64,000 bases of DNA, taken from the NCBI RefSeq assembly GCF_900155685.1, contig NZ_LT732547.1, positions 579,648 to 643,647 on the forward strand, written 5' to 3'. Both the position numbers and the translations under genes were made by a program. Source of the DNA: Paenibacillus bouchesdurhonensis (GTDB lineage: Bacteria; Bacillota; Bacilli; Paenibacillales; Paenibacillaceae). Below are positions 8,213 to 19,100 of this stretch, one piece after another. Under the pieces are notes generated by a model that did not search any database, was not told where the DNA came from, and was given only the letters and a program-made list of their open reading frames with translations. Every line of letters starts with the position of its first letter. Positions within the stretch are counted from its first letter, which is position 1.

Positions 8213-9570
8213 GAATCAGCGATCTAACAAGGCTGTCTTGGGATCAGGTGCGGCGACGCAAAGTCGTGACCATGCTGTGCGCAGCCGGCTTGTCCATAGG
8301 CTGCGCCGCAATTATATTGGCAATGAGCATCGGCGAATCGACACAACAGATTGTCGAATCCGAGCTGAACAGCTTTCTAAAGATGGATGAGATTACGGTT
8401 ATGCCTAATTCCGGCGCCATGCCGGGCCAGGGCAACCCCGACCAGGTCAGCGAAGAGGTGAATAACCGCGGGCTGCTGACGGATCAGAAGCTCGCGGTTA
8501 TGCGCAATATGAAGCATGTAACGGCTGTCGCGCCATATCAGACATTCGATCATTTGCAAATGACGACAGCGGACAGCAAGGAGGGCTTCGTCGAAGTGGT
8601 CGCTACGGATCTGACCCGGCTTAAGGACTTTGGCGAGACCTTCGCGCAGGGCAAGGCCGACAGCGTTGATATCAATTCAGTTGTGCTCAGCTACGGCGCC
8701 ACGATGGGTTTGATGGACGAGGAGACTAGAAACAAACTGTATGAAGCCATGGAACGTTCAGGATATGATCGAAACTCGCAGGAGCAATACCGCAATATGA
8801 TGGTCATACCGACAGCTATGTACCAGACGCAAATTCAGCTCGTGAAGTATGACGAAAATGGCAAACAGCTAATGAGCACTCCCTTGCAGGTCGTTGGCGT
8901 ACTGAAGAAGCCCAAGGGCCGCAGCGATATTTCCATCGCCCAGGACAGCAAGATTTACATCTCGATCGAAACGGCCGAGCAGCTGCGAAAAGAGCTGATG
9001 CCTTCCTCGGTGCAAAGCAGCACAACTACCTATAACACGGTTAAGGTGAAGGTGGACGCGGAGCAGAACGTAAAGCAGGTCGAGGAGCAGCTGCAGCGGC
9101 TTACCGTATCAACCCAGTCGAATCTGCTGCAGAAGGAGCAACTAGAGGAGCAATTCGCCGTGTTCAAGGCGATTGCGATCGGTGCGGGTGTCTTTATTTT
9201 GATCATCGCCTCAATCTCCATTATTGTCGCTATGACGATGTCGACCTATCAACGCCGCCGGCAGATCGGCATAATGAAGGTGCTGGGGGCCAATCTATCC
9301 CAGATCCGCAATATGTTCATTGTTGAAGCAGCCTTGCTCGGCTTCCTGGGAGGGCTGCTGGGCATTATGTTTTCCTACTGGATCGTATGGGGAATCAACG
9401 CACTCATTTTGTCATTGAATAGCGGGGAGTCGGATATATCGATTTTTATCCCGCATACGGCTATTCCGGTCGGGTTGGCCTTTGCGATCATGACAGGCAT
9501 TATATCGGGCATTTATCCGGCGGTCAGCGCATCGCGGACGGATGCTTTAACCGCGATCAAGCGGGATTAG
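8209..9570 (+). CDS. ABC transporter permease, FtsX/MacB family
   Basis: The 453-residue membrane protein has the MacB plan: one N-terminal membrane segment (about residues 20-40), a large extracellular domain (45-310), and three C-terminal membrane segments (about 320-345, 370-400 and 415-440) with the conserved TYQRRRQIGIMKVLGA loop. TTG 8209 starts inside the stop of the ATPase gene (TTGA overlap) and follows AGAGGAGG at 8194-8201, so the genes are translationally coupled. The adaptor protein follows 136 bases later. Confidence 0.92.
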   Translation: MRISDLTRLSWDQVRRRKVVTMLCAAGLSIGCAAIILAMSIGESTQQIVESELNSFLKMDEITVMPNSGAMPGQGNPDQVSEEVNNRGLLTDQKLAVMRNMKHVTAVAPYQTFDHLQMTTADSKEGFVEVVATDLTRLKDFGETFAQGKADSVDINSVVLSYGATMGLMDEETRNKLYEAMERSGYDRNSQEQYRNMMVIPTAMYQTQIQLVKYDENGKQLMSTPLQVVGVLKKPKGRSDISIAQDSKIYISIETAEQLRKELMPSSVQSSTTTYNTVKVKVDAEQNVKQVEEQLQRLTVSTQSNLLQKEQLEEQFAVFKAIAIGAGVFILIIASISIIVAMTMSTYQRRRQIGIMKVLGANLSQIRNMFIVEAALLGFLGGLLGIMFSYWIVWGINALILSLNSGESDISIFIPHTAIPVGLAFAIMTGIISGIYPAVSASRTDALTAIKRD

Positions 9571-9706
9571 AGATTTGATATGCGTTCCCATAGTATAAGA
9601 TGCTCCGCCAAGACGGTGCAACAGAGGTACACGGGGCTGTATCAGAATCGTACGCGGCCTCGCCGCTGCCAATTCTAAGTGGTATGAAAGAAGGAGAGCA
9701 GGGAAA

Positions 9707-10789
9707 GTGAAGAAAAAAATAAAATGGATTATTATCGCCATCATTCTTGCCGGAATCAGCTACTTGCTGTATTCCATGTCGAAGCCTGCCCAGGTCGCCG
9801 ATCCGGGAATGGACTCCCAAGCCATCACATTCCAGGCAACGAAAGAGACACTGGTTCACACGATACGGGTCAAGGGAAAATCGCTGTATGAGCAGGAGAC
9901 GCCGGTCTATGCTCCGTTCAGCTCTAAAATAACGGAATGGAAGATTGAGGATGGCCAGCAGGTCAATAAAGACGATGTGCTGTTCAGGCTGGATCAGACC
10001 GAGCTGCAGAACCAGATTACGCGTGAGGAAGCGGAGCTTCGCAAAGCCGAGCTGGAAACCCAGCTGCAGTCTTTTGTCGCAGAGTTCGACATCGAGACGG
10101 CAGGAGGCGAACTGACCGAAGAGAACCGCAAAAAATTGCTCGTCAACCGGGAGAGTGAGCGGATGACGAAGGAGCTGGAGGACGTGCGACAATCGATTCA
10201 GCGTCAGGAGCTGCAGCAGAAAAAACTGAAGCTGCAGGATTCCGAATTCCGCGCTCCGGCCGCGGGCATCTTCCTGTTCGATTCGGCAGCGAAGAAGCCG
10301 CAAGTGCTTAGCGACAATCAATATGTTGGCAAGATTGTCGATCTGAGCAAGCTGCAATTTACCGCCCTCGTCGGTGAGCAGGATGTATTCCGGATCAAGC
10401 CGGATATGAAAGTGAAAGTGACAATGAGCGCGATGAAGGATGTGCCGCTGACCGGAACTGTGAAGCATGTCTCCAAATTTGCTAAGACGGGAACCGATCA
10501 GGACAGCTTGAATAAAGCGGCGCAATTTGAGGTCACCATCTCCCTTGAACCAAGCGAGTATCTGATTGCCGGGTTATCGCTCACCGGCGATATCGAGACT
10601 AACCGCAAGGAAAATGTATTGGTTCTTCCGTCGATCGCCGTCATGCGCGATGAGACCTCCGCCTATGTCATGCTGGATAAAGGATCGGGTCAATACGAGC
10701 GCAGAGATATCAAGACAGGCCTGGAGACGATGGATAAAACCGAGGTGTTGGAAGGCTTGAAGGAAGGCGACACGGTCGCCTTGCAATAA
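9707..10789 (+). CDS. HlyD-like efflux adaptor (membrane fusion) protein
   Basis: The 360-residue protein has an N-terminal membrane anchor (about residues 5-23, WIIIAIILAGISYLLYSM), a split lipoyl-like domain (PVYAPFSSKITEWKIEDGQQ and DSEFRAPAAGIFL), a helical coiled-coil hairpin rich in E, K and Q (about 105-180), and a C-terminal beta-barrel and membrane-proximal domain. In Gram-positive bacteria such proteins work with MacB-like ABC pairs on the outer face of the membrane. GTG 9707 follows AAGGAGAG. The gene ends the exporter unit, and a strong terminator follows. Confidence 0.92.
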   Translation: MKKKIKWIIIAIILAGISYLLYSMSKPAQVADPGMDSQAITFQATKETLVHTIRVKGKSLYEQETPVYAPFSSKITEWKIEDGQQVNKDDVLFRLDQTELQNQITREEAELRKAELETQLQSFVAEFDIETAGGELTEENRKKLLVNRESERMTKELEDVRQSIQRQELQQKKLKLQDSEFRAPAAGIFLFDSAAKKPQVLSDNQYVGKIVDLSKLQFTALVGEQDVFRIKPDMKVKVTMSAMKDVPLTGTVKHVSKFAKTGTDQDSLNKAAQFEVTISLEPSEYLIAGLSLTGDIETNRKENVLVLPSIAVMRDETSAYVMLDKGSGQYERRDIKTGLETMDKTEVLEGLKEGDTVALQ

Positions 10790-10814
10790 GTACCGGGCAG
10801 CGCTCATTTATTTT

Positions 10815-10851
10815 AGACGAACCTGGCAGGTAGCTGTCAGGTTCGTCTGTT
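10815..10851 (+). terminator. terminator after the exporter operon
   Basis: AGACGAACCTG (10815-10825) and CAGGTTCGTCT (10838-10848) form a perfect 11-bp stem with a 12-base loop. TTTT at 10811-10814 on one side and GTTTA on the other suggest activity in both directions. Confidence 0.8.
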
Positions 10852-10888
10852 TATATACTATATATAAGTTGAAGGGAGATAAAGACAT

Positions 10889-11344
10889 ATGAATATAAGG
10901 GAATTCCGTTTAAGGGATTTGGAGCCATGTGCAGCCCTGTTTATCGAGGTGTTCAACCAAGAGCCATGGAACGACAGATGGTCCGCGGAGAAGGCGGAAA
11001 TTTATTTGAAGGATTTCACGGCAACGCCTGGATTTATCGGGATTGTTGCAGAGGATAACGAGAATAATCTGGTCGGCTTGATGTTTGGCTGCCGCCGGCA
11101 ATGGTGGAGTGGTGACGAGTTTTGGATAAATGAAATGTGTGTGGACAGAAGCCTTCAGCAATCTGGGATTGGCTCGGCCATGCTTAGGTATTTGGAAAGT
11201 ACATTAGCCTGTAAAGGGATCGAGAACATGGTGCTATTGACGAATCGGGGAATACCCGCAGAGGATTTTTACCGCAAAAACGGCTTTGGTGAAATCAGCA
11301 GAATTATTTTTCTAGATAAAGGGATTGGGGCTGAATCAAAATGA
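10889..11344 (+). CDS. GNAT family N-acetyltransferase
   Basis: The 151-residue protein has the GNAT fold pattern: MNIREFRLRDLEPCAALF at the start, WINEMCVDRSLQQSGIGSAM as motif A with the acetyl-CoA pyrophosphate loop (QQSGIGSA), and the FYRKNGFGEI segment of motif B. It starts at ATG 10889 behind AAGGGAG. Its last codons overlap the next start by four bases (ATGA at 11341-11344), so it is co-translated with the cyclase-family gene. The acceptor substrate is unknown. Confidence 0.92.
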   Translation: MNIREFRLRDLEPCAALFIEVFNQEPWNDRWSAEKAEIYLKDFTATPGFIGIVAEDNENNLVGLMFGCRRQWWSGDEFWINEMCVDRSLQQSGIGSAMLRYLESTLACKGIENMVLLTNRGIPAEDFYRKNGFGEISRIIFLDKGIGAESK

Positions 11345-11955
11345 TCATCGATCTATCTCACCTTATCGTGGATGGGATGCCTGTGTTTCCAGGCGATGAA
11401 GAGACAGTATTGCTTCACTCGAAGCGCTTCGAAAAAGATCACTACAACAATCACCAATTATCGATCAATATGCACGCGGGGACTCATATCGATGGCCCTA
11501 TGCATTTGACTGATTCGAACGTATATCTTAATGAACTACCGCTGGATAACTTTATCGGTGAAGGGTGTCTATTGGACGTAAAGGGACAATCAACAATTCA
11601 TTACAGGGAAGAGTATGAGCGTGCAATCAAGCCTGGTCATATTGTGCTATTGTACACGGGGCACAGCGAGTGCTTTGGAGAAGAGAGGTATTTCACGGAT
11701 TATCCTGTGTTGACCCTGGACTTTGCTGAGCTGTTAGTCAGAAAGCAGGTAAAAATGATCGGAATAGATACGCCTTCGCCCGATAAGCATCCGTTTGATA
11801 TCCACAAATACTTGTTTGAGCACCGTATCCCCATCGCCGAAAATCTGACCAACCTGGAGCTGCTAGTGAATGTAAAATCGTTTGAGATCATTGCCCTTCC
11901 GCTACATATCAAATCCGACTCATCCCCAGCACGCATCATTGCCCGATTGGTATAA
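11341..11955 (+). CDS. cyclase family protein (kynurenine formamidase-like hydrolase)
   Basis: The 204-residue protein has the metal-binding signature HAGTHIDGPMH (H45, H49, D51, H55), the mark of the cyclase/KynB family (PF04199), plus the later HGxD-like region MIGIDTPSPDKHPF. Members hydrolyse formamides, esters or similar bonds with a divalent metal. It overlaps the GNAT gene by ATGA. The lack of other tryptophan-breakdown genes argues against a fixed kynurenine role. Confidence 0.9.
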   Translation: MIIDLSHLIVDGMPVFPGDEETVLLHSKRFEKDHYNNHQLSINMHAGTHIDGPMHLTDSNVYLNELPLDNFIGEGCLLDVKGQSTIHYREEYERAIKPGHIVLLYTGHSECFGEERYFTDYPVLTLDFAELLVRKQVKMIGIDTPSPDKHPFDIHKYLFEHRIPIAENLTNLELLVNVKSFEIIALPLHIKSDSSPARIIARLV

Positions 11956-12082
11956 TTACCAGTTGCTTACATGGATTAACGACTACTCAGATTGAGCTGC
12001 ATGGCAGGGAACTTAATGTCAGATTCGTAAAGCGCAGTTTATAATGATTACACTACAAAGTTAATAGGACGGAGGTACTCTT

Positions 12083-12829
12083 ATGGAGAGAGGCAATTTC
12101 ATCATTACCGGAACATCGAAGGGAATCGGCGAGCAGTTGGCGAGCATGCTGCTGGATCGGGGACACTATGTATATGGCATCGCTCGTGGAAGCTCGGAAG
12201 CTTTACGCAGCTATAGCAACTACACTCATCGAACCTTTGATTTAAGCGAGATCAAGGCGATCGATTCCCTAATTGAAGAGATAGTTAATGGAGTAAATAT
12301 TAACGACTCCGAAATAATTTGCCTAGTTAATAATGCAGCTGTGCTCGAACCGTTAAAACCGATTGAGCGCTGCACCCCCGTAGAAATCCAGCAACATTTG
12401 CAAGTCAGCTTAATGGCCCCGATGATATTAACCTCCAGTTTTATTCGCTGCACCGAGCATATGGACATCAGAAGGAAAATCATGAATCTCAGCTCAGGTT
12501 CAGGAACGCATCCCGCACCTGGCATGAGTGTATATTGCACGGCTAAGGCTGGAATCAATATGTTCACTGAATGTCTCGGGTTAGAGCAATCAAGCCGATC
12601 AAGACCTGTGGAGATCATAGCGGTAGATCCGGGAATGGTTGAGACAGAGCTGCAGGCGGCTGCTCGGGGCAAGGATGAGCAGGAATTCGGGATGGCCAAG
12701 CTTTTCAAACAAGCACACGAATCAGGGCAAATTCAATCTACCGAGGAGCTTGGAAGGCATCTGCTGAGAATAATCGAGGATGAAATTGCTCCTGGCAGGC
12801 TTGTCAATTACGCAGAGTACGGGCGGTGA
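12083..12829 (+). CDS. SDR family reductase, YueD-like ((S)-benzoin-forming benzil reductase type)
   Basis: The 248-residue short-chain dehydrogenase has the nucleotide-binding motif TGTSKGIG (residues 9-16), LVNNAA near residue 84, catalytic SSG (about 139-141), Y151 and K155 in YCTAKAG, and VDPGMVETELQ after it. From memory, length and spacing fit the B. subtilis YueD / benzil reductase group, which is close to sepiapterin reductase; the natural substrate is not known. ATG 12083 follows GGAGG. It stands alone, 127 bases after the cyclase gene. Confidence 0.9.
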   Translation: MERGNFIITGTSKGIGEQLASMLLDRGHYVYGIARGSSEALRSYSNYTHRTFDLSEIKAIDSLIEEIVNGVNINDSEIICLVNNAAVLEPLKPIERCTPVEIQQHLQVSLMAPMILTSSFIRCTEHMDIRRKIMNLSSGSGTHPAPGMSVYCTAKAGINMFTECLGLEQSSRSRPVEIIAVDPGMVETELQAAARGKDEQEFGMAKLFKQAHESGQIQSTEELGRHLLRIIEDEIAPGRLVNYAEYGR

Positions 12830-13025
12830 GGGCCTGGGGATTTAGTGGAAGGAGAGGCTTCTAACGGGATCGTGATAGGTTCATGAGAAGAGCGCCACGA
12901 TCATCATCGATCATCTAATAAGAAAACAAATTTTTCGAGCAAAAAACCCCAGCTTTTGAACTACAGCACGCATCCCTCCCTCCCGCATACAAAAATATAA
13001 CGTACCTTCTCGACAAGCAACTCCA

Positions 13026-13072
13026 TTTAAGTACCGGTCCTTGCCCGGTATACTCTTTTGTAAGCGGTTCCA
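13026..13072 (+). promoter_or_regulatory. promoter with catabolite-responsive element before the GH43 gene
   Basis: ATTTAA (13026-13031) and TATACT (13049-13054) are 17 bp apart. A perfect inverted repeat TACCGG / CCGGTA (13032-13037, 13045-13050) lies in the spacer. TGTAAGCGGTTCCA at 13059-13072 matches the CcpA cre consensus (TGWAARCGYTWNCA) at 13 of 14 positions and sits at the expected start site, suggesting glucose repression. Confidence 0.55.
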
Positions 13073-13103
13073 TAATTGCATTACTACTGGGGGAGGTTAA
13101 AGG

Positions 13104-16100
13104 ATGACGAGAAAGGGAGTAGTTTCATTGTTTCTATCACTGCTCATGATATGGATGAGCCTTCCAGGCTTATCGCCTCGGGCAGCATCGGCAGCAGACT
13201 TATCTAGTTCAGGAACGGGGGATAAGCTGATCTTGCATTATGATATGAAAAATGTCTTGGGCAGCACCGTCGTCAACAGCGTTACAAGCAGCGTGTATGA
13301 CGGCGAATGGATTAACCAGCAGCAGGCTCAGCTCGTGCAGGAGGCCGATTACGGGTATATCGACTTTGCGGGGGGAACCGCAGCGCAGTCTTATATTTCG
13401 ATACCCGAAGGAGTATTGAACGGGCTTACGGATGTTACGGTTTCCGCGCTCGTAAATTGGAAGGGCAATCAGGCGGCAGAATGGTTGTTTGCTCTAGGGC
13501 AAGACAGCAGCAAATATTTATATTTCACACCCAAATACAATTCGGATAGCAGCGCTCGCTTTGGCATAGCTACCGATGGTTGGAGGAATGAAGTCTCTGC
13601 TAGAACTGGAACACTTATGGCCAACGACTGGAAGCTGGTTACCGTCGTGATGTCGGGAACAGACGGGACGCTGACTCTGTATATGGACGGCATGCAGGCT
13701 GCCGTGGGTTCAACGAATGGCATGACCCTGGCGGATCTTAACCCTGTCGGAGGCGTTAGCGGCTTTATTGGCAAATCCTTTTACGCGGACACAGCTGATG
13801 ATCCGTATTTTGGTGGGAAAATAGCCGACTTCCGCATATACAATGAAGCGTTAAGCGCATCTGAAATCGCGCAGTTAAATGCGGAAGCTGCGGCTAAAAT
13901 TTTGCTGATTGAAGGAACGCAGCCGTCACCATCCGCAAACGCGCAGAAAATCCTGCATTACGATATGAAGACGACGCGAACATCCGGCAGTGAAACGATA
14001 CTGAAGGACGTATCGGGAAATACAGTGAGCTTCGATGGCCTATTCAGAAATCCGCAAAACGGCCAGCTTGTCTTCAACCAGAAAGCAGGATTTGTCGCCT
14101 TCGATGGCGGGAGCGCGACATCCAACAGCGGATACATTGAAATCCCGAAGGGGAGCGACGGTTCAGATCTGCTGAGCGGATTGGATGCCGTGACCCTATC
14201 CGCATTGGTGAATTGGGACGATGATGGAGCGAATCGTTGGATTTTCGGGCTGGGCACGGTGACGGATGACGCCGAATACGGCAATAAATATTTCTTTGCT
14301 ACGCCGCGCCACGGCAGCGATAACACGGCCGGAACGGGGATATCCAAGGCAGGCTGGCGGAATGAAGCGTTAGTTAAGGGAGCGCCGCCCCTGCAAGCCG
14401 GTGCGTGGAAGCTAGTGACCACTGTATATTCAGAAGCAGCGGATACGCTAACTTTGTATGTGGATGGCGTAAAAGTCACATCCGGCTCGGCCAAAGGGAT
14501 TAAGCTCGCGGAGATCATAGATCCGAGCGCCGCTTTCTCGGGCTTTATAGGCAAATCGATCTTTAAAGCGGATGGCTTCTATAAAGGGCGTGTTAGCGAT
14601 TTTCAGGTATATAAAGGAGCGCTGACAGATCAAGAGGTAGCGGATTTATATGCGGAGGCGGTAAGCAATATCTCCGAGGTTCACCAGTTGGTCATAGAGG
14701 ATGCCCACGCCTCTCTTAAGGTCGCCGATTATTTGGGAGCGGGAGATACTAGCATTGATGCGATTACTAAAGACTTGACTCTCTCTGCCACAGGTAAACA
14801 TGGGGTTAACATCTCATGGAGCTCCGATCACCCTGGCGTAATTGCTCCTAATGGGGCGGTAACGCGTCCGAGCATTCATGCTGGCGATCAGGTGGTTCAG
14901 CTGACGGCTGAGCTTTCCTATGAAGGCTTAACCGCGCAAAAGGCGTTTACCGTCAAGGTGCTGCAGGAATTCACGGATGCGCAGAAGGCAGCGCTCGATG
15001 CTGATCAACTTGAAATTTTCAATGTGCAAAACATTAAGGGCAATATCAGATTATCTACGGAGGGAGAACATGGCTCCACGGTTACGTGGGTATCCAGCCA
15101 TCCGCAAGTCGTCAAAGGCACCGCAGAAGCAGTTGCAGCAGGAGACCTGACCCAACTGGGCAGAGTGGCCCGCCCGGCGGTGGATACAGCCGTTACATTG
15201 ACGGCAACGGTTGGGCAGGGAGGGGAGACGGCTACTAGAATCTTCAACTTAATAGTCAAAAGAGACCCCGGTGCATTGGACTATGACGCCTATTTCTTCT
15301 CTTATTTCACGGGAGAATACGAGGGGGGCGAGGAAATTTCCTTTGCCACGGCGGAAGATCCTTTAATGTGGCGATCGCTAAATAATGGACAGTCGATTCT
15401 CCAATCGACCATGGGGGAGAAGGGACTGCGCGATCCGTTTGTGATCCGCTCGCCGGAGGGAGATAAATTCTACATGCTGGCGACAGATTTGAAAATGGGC
15501 GAGAGCACGAATTTCGACCAGGCGCAAATAACCGGCAGCCACTACATGATGGTGTGGGAATCGGATGATCTTGTAAATTGGAGCGAGCAAAGAATGGTCG
15601 AGGTTGCTCCGAAGAAAGGCGGGAATACCTGGGCACCGGAGGCTTTTTACGATAAAAATACAGGCGACTATGTTGTGTTCTGGGCATCTTCCATGAAAGT
15701 TGAGGACACGTACGGCAAGTATCCCAACGGAAGGCCGGCAGGGCAATACAACGTGATGTACTATGCAACGACCCGAGACTTTCACACCTTCTCCGAGCCG
15801 AAGGTATTCATCGACGAGGGTTTCCCAACAATTGACACAACCTTTATTGAGCATAACGATATGCTGTACCGGTTCACGAAATCGGAGATCGGCTATAAAG
15901 TGTATTACGAGAAGGCGCCCCAAATTTTCTATGACCGTGATGGCATCGGGCCTGAGCTGAACGGCTATCAATATGAGCCGATTGCAGGCACGAGAAGCGG
16001 CAATCAAGGGTTGATCGGGCATGCGGGCAACAATGAGGGCCAGACGGTATTCAAGGATATCCACGAGGACAAATGGTACTTATTCCTGGATTCCTGGCCA

Positions 16101-19100
16101 TATCATGTTCGAGTGTCCACCAATTTGGAAGATGGGACGCAGTTCAAAGAAAATCTTCTGCCAAGCTCTGCGTATGCGCTGCCGCCAGGCCCTCGCCACG
16201 GTACAGTGATCCCGATTACGAGGGCGGAATACGATGCGCTCCAAGCGGCCTACGGGGTTGCTGGGCCAGCGCCTGCCATACAGCCGGTGGTGCACTATAC
16301 ATTTGATCCGGCAGATATCGTCGGGACGACGGTCAAGGACGTGTCCGGCAATGGCCGTGATGCACAGCTGGTAGGCGGCGCGGCGGTCGTTACGCAGGAT
16401 GCCGTCGGCGGAATGGGCGGTGCCATTGAGCTTGATGGCCGCACGGGCTATGTTCAGCTGCCGGATAATTTGATTCAAGATTTGAATTTGCAGCAGGCAA
16501 CGTTCTCCACCTGGGTGAAGGCCGACAAAAACCAGGCCAACCAAAGAATATTTGATTTTTCCTCAGAGACAGGGCGAGCTGTAAATAGGAACACGATGTA
16601 TTTGAGCACTCAGGGGGATAGTGGCAATTTGGAGTTTGCCATCATTACTCCGTTTACGGAGAAGTTTGCGAACGAGTCAGCTGTACTGGGAGCGAATTAT
16701 AAATATGCTGTGAAGGCTTCCCGCATGGATGCTGGCGTATGGCAGCATGTCGCGCTTACGATCGAGGACTTCGACGCGGTATTGTATGTGAACGGTGTTG
16801 AAGCGGCCAGAAGCTCCACCTATAACGTGGAGCCGAGAATGCTGCTAGAGACGACGATGAACTACATCGGCAAATCGAGAAACGGAGCGCATCCGCTGTT
16901 TGACGGTAGGTTCGATGATTTCAGAATTTATAATCGGGCGCTTACAGCTGATGAAATCGTGGCATTAGCCGATGAAGTCGTGGATGATCCGTCAGAACAG
17001 CCTTCGAATGCGGAGAAGATTTTGCACTACGATATGCATCATATTGAAGGAACGGTCGTGAAGGATCAAACCGGGCGTTTTGACGGAACTTGGGTGAACT
17101 CGCAGCAAGCGGAATGGCTTCATACTGCGGAAGCTGGCACCTTGAGCTTTACAGGAGGCAGTACCAGCTCCTATATCGAAATACCGCAGGGTGTCCTAAC
17201 AGGCCTGACGGATATCACCGTATCCTCTTTAGTGCATTGGAAAGGGGCGCATTCCGCCGAATGGATTTTTGCATTGGGGCAGGATAGCAATAAATACTTG
17301 TTTGTGACCCCCAAACGCAACTCCGGTGACGGTTCGGCCAGGCTAGGCTTAGGCATTACGAGCTGGAATAATGAAGCGGCGGCCAATGCGGCAACGGGTT
17401 CGCTGGAGGCGGATGAATGGAAGCTGGTCACAGCTGTGATGTCGGAAACCGAGGGAACGTTAACGTTGTATATCGACGGTGTGGAAGTTGCTGCGGATTC
17501 TACAAGGGGTTATACGCTATCGCAGATTAACAATGTTGGTGGATCTAGCGGTTACGTGGGTAAATCATTCTACGAGGCTGATCCTTACTATAGCGGCATG
17601 ATTGCAGACTTTAGAGTTTACGATGGAGCGTTAACGGCAGCGGAGATTAAGGGGCTGCAAGGAGAGGCCGAAGCGAAGGCGGCGTATCTCCGTGAATTAA
17701 CATTGCAGCAATCCGCCGACCGTCTAGACTATGCTCACTTCTTAAACCAAAATAGCAGCAAAGACGAAATCACGACGAGCCTGGCTTTTCCGGAAAAAGG
17801 AGAGTACGGTACCATAATTACCTGGCAATCGCAAAATGAAGCCCTAGTTACGAATCAAGGCGAGGTGATTAGGCCGGCGCATGAAGCGGGCAACCAGAGC
17901 GTAAATTTGATCGCTACGCTATCCAATGGTGCCCATTCGCTTACTAAAATGTTCACGGTTACGATTGTGAGCAAATCCTCGAATGCAGAGGCGCTTAAGG
18001 CAGATGTGGAGGCCTTGCAGGTTCATAACATTAACGATGTTAGAGGCAATTTGACCTTGCCGACCGCGGGTGAGAACGGTTCTACGATCACTTGGGTCTC
18101 AGAACGACCGGAGATCGTGACGGCGACCGGAGAAGTCAACCGTCCAACGCATGGCAGCGGTGATGCCACCGTGAAATTGACGGCAAGAATTACACTCAAT
18201 AACGAAGTCATGACGAAGGCATTTCTGGCTGTGGTGAGAGAAATGCCTGTCCGGGAAGACTATACAGCTTACGTATTCACTTACTTTACGGGCGAGGGCA
18301 AGGCGAATGGCGAGCAAATTTACTTTGCGCTCAGCGAGGGGAATGATCCGCTGCGCTGGAGAGAGTTGAACAATGGGAACCCGGCGCTGATATCCAATTT
18401 GGGTGAAAAAGGGCTGCGGGATCCGTTCATCATTCGTTCACCCGAAGGAGATAAGTTCTACCTGATTGCCACCGACCTAAGAATCTATGGCAACGGCGAT
18501 TGGCATCGCTCGCAAACGAACGGCAGCCGCTCGATCATGGTCTGGGAATCGCGTGACCTGATCAACTGGTCGGAGCAGCGCATGGTAGAGGTATCTCCGC
18601 CGGAGGCTGGAAACACGTGGGCGCCGGAAATTATCTATGATCGCACAACCGGCGAATACGTCGTTTTCTGGGCGTCGAAGCTGTACGACAACGAGGAGCA
18701 GCGCAAGAATGGCGCGACTCATCAGCGCATGGTTTACGCGAAAACGAGAGACTTCTATACCTTTACGAAGCCTGAAATCTATATGGATTACGGCTATTCG
18801 ATTATCGATACGACGATGATTGAGCATGACGGGCAAATATACCGCTTCACGAAGGATGAGCGGGGGAACTCTGCGTCGTCTCCGAACGGCAAATATATTT
18901 TCCAGGAGGCAGGCGATACGGTATTCGATCCGAATTACCGCTTGATCCTTGAGGGCTTAGGCAAGGGGATGGTAGGTCATACCGAGGGGCCGACGATATT
19001 CAAATCCAATACCGAAGAGAAGTGGTATCTGTTCCTGGACGAATTTGCGCAGCGCGGCTATGTTCCGTTAGAAACGACGGATTTGGCTTCGGGCATCTGG

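Noticed and set aside
9557..10525. 322-codon open frame on the minus strand
   Set aside because: It lies entirely over the adaptor protein gene, has no family features and no ribosome site, and is explained by the codon use of the real gene.
12868..12902. GATCGTG / CACGATC inverted repeat after the YueD-like gene
   Set aside because: The stem is only seven pairs with a loop over 20 bases and no T-run, too weak to call a terminator.
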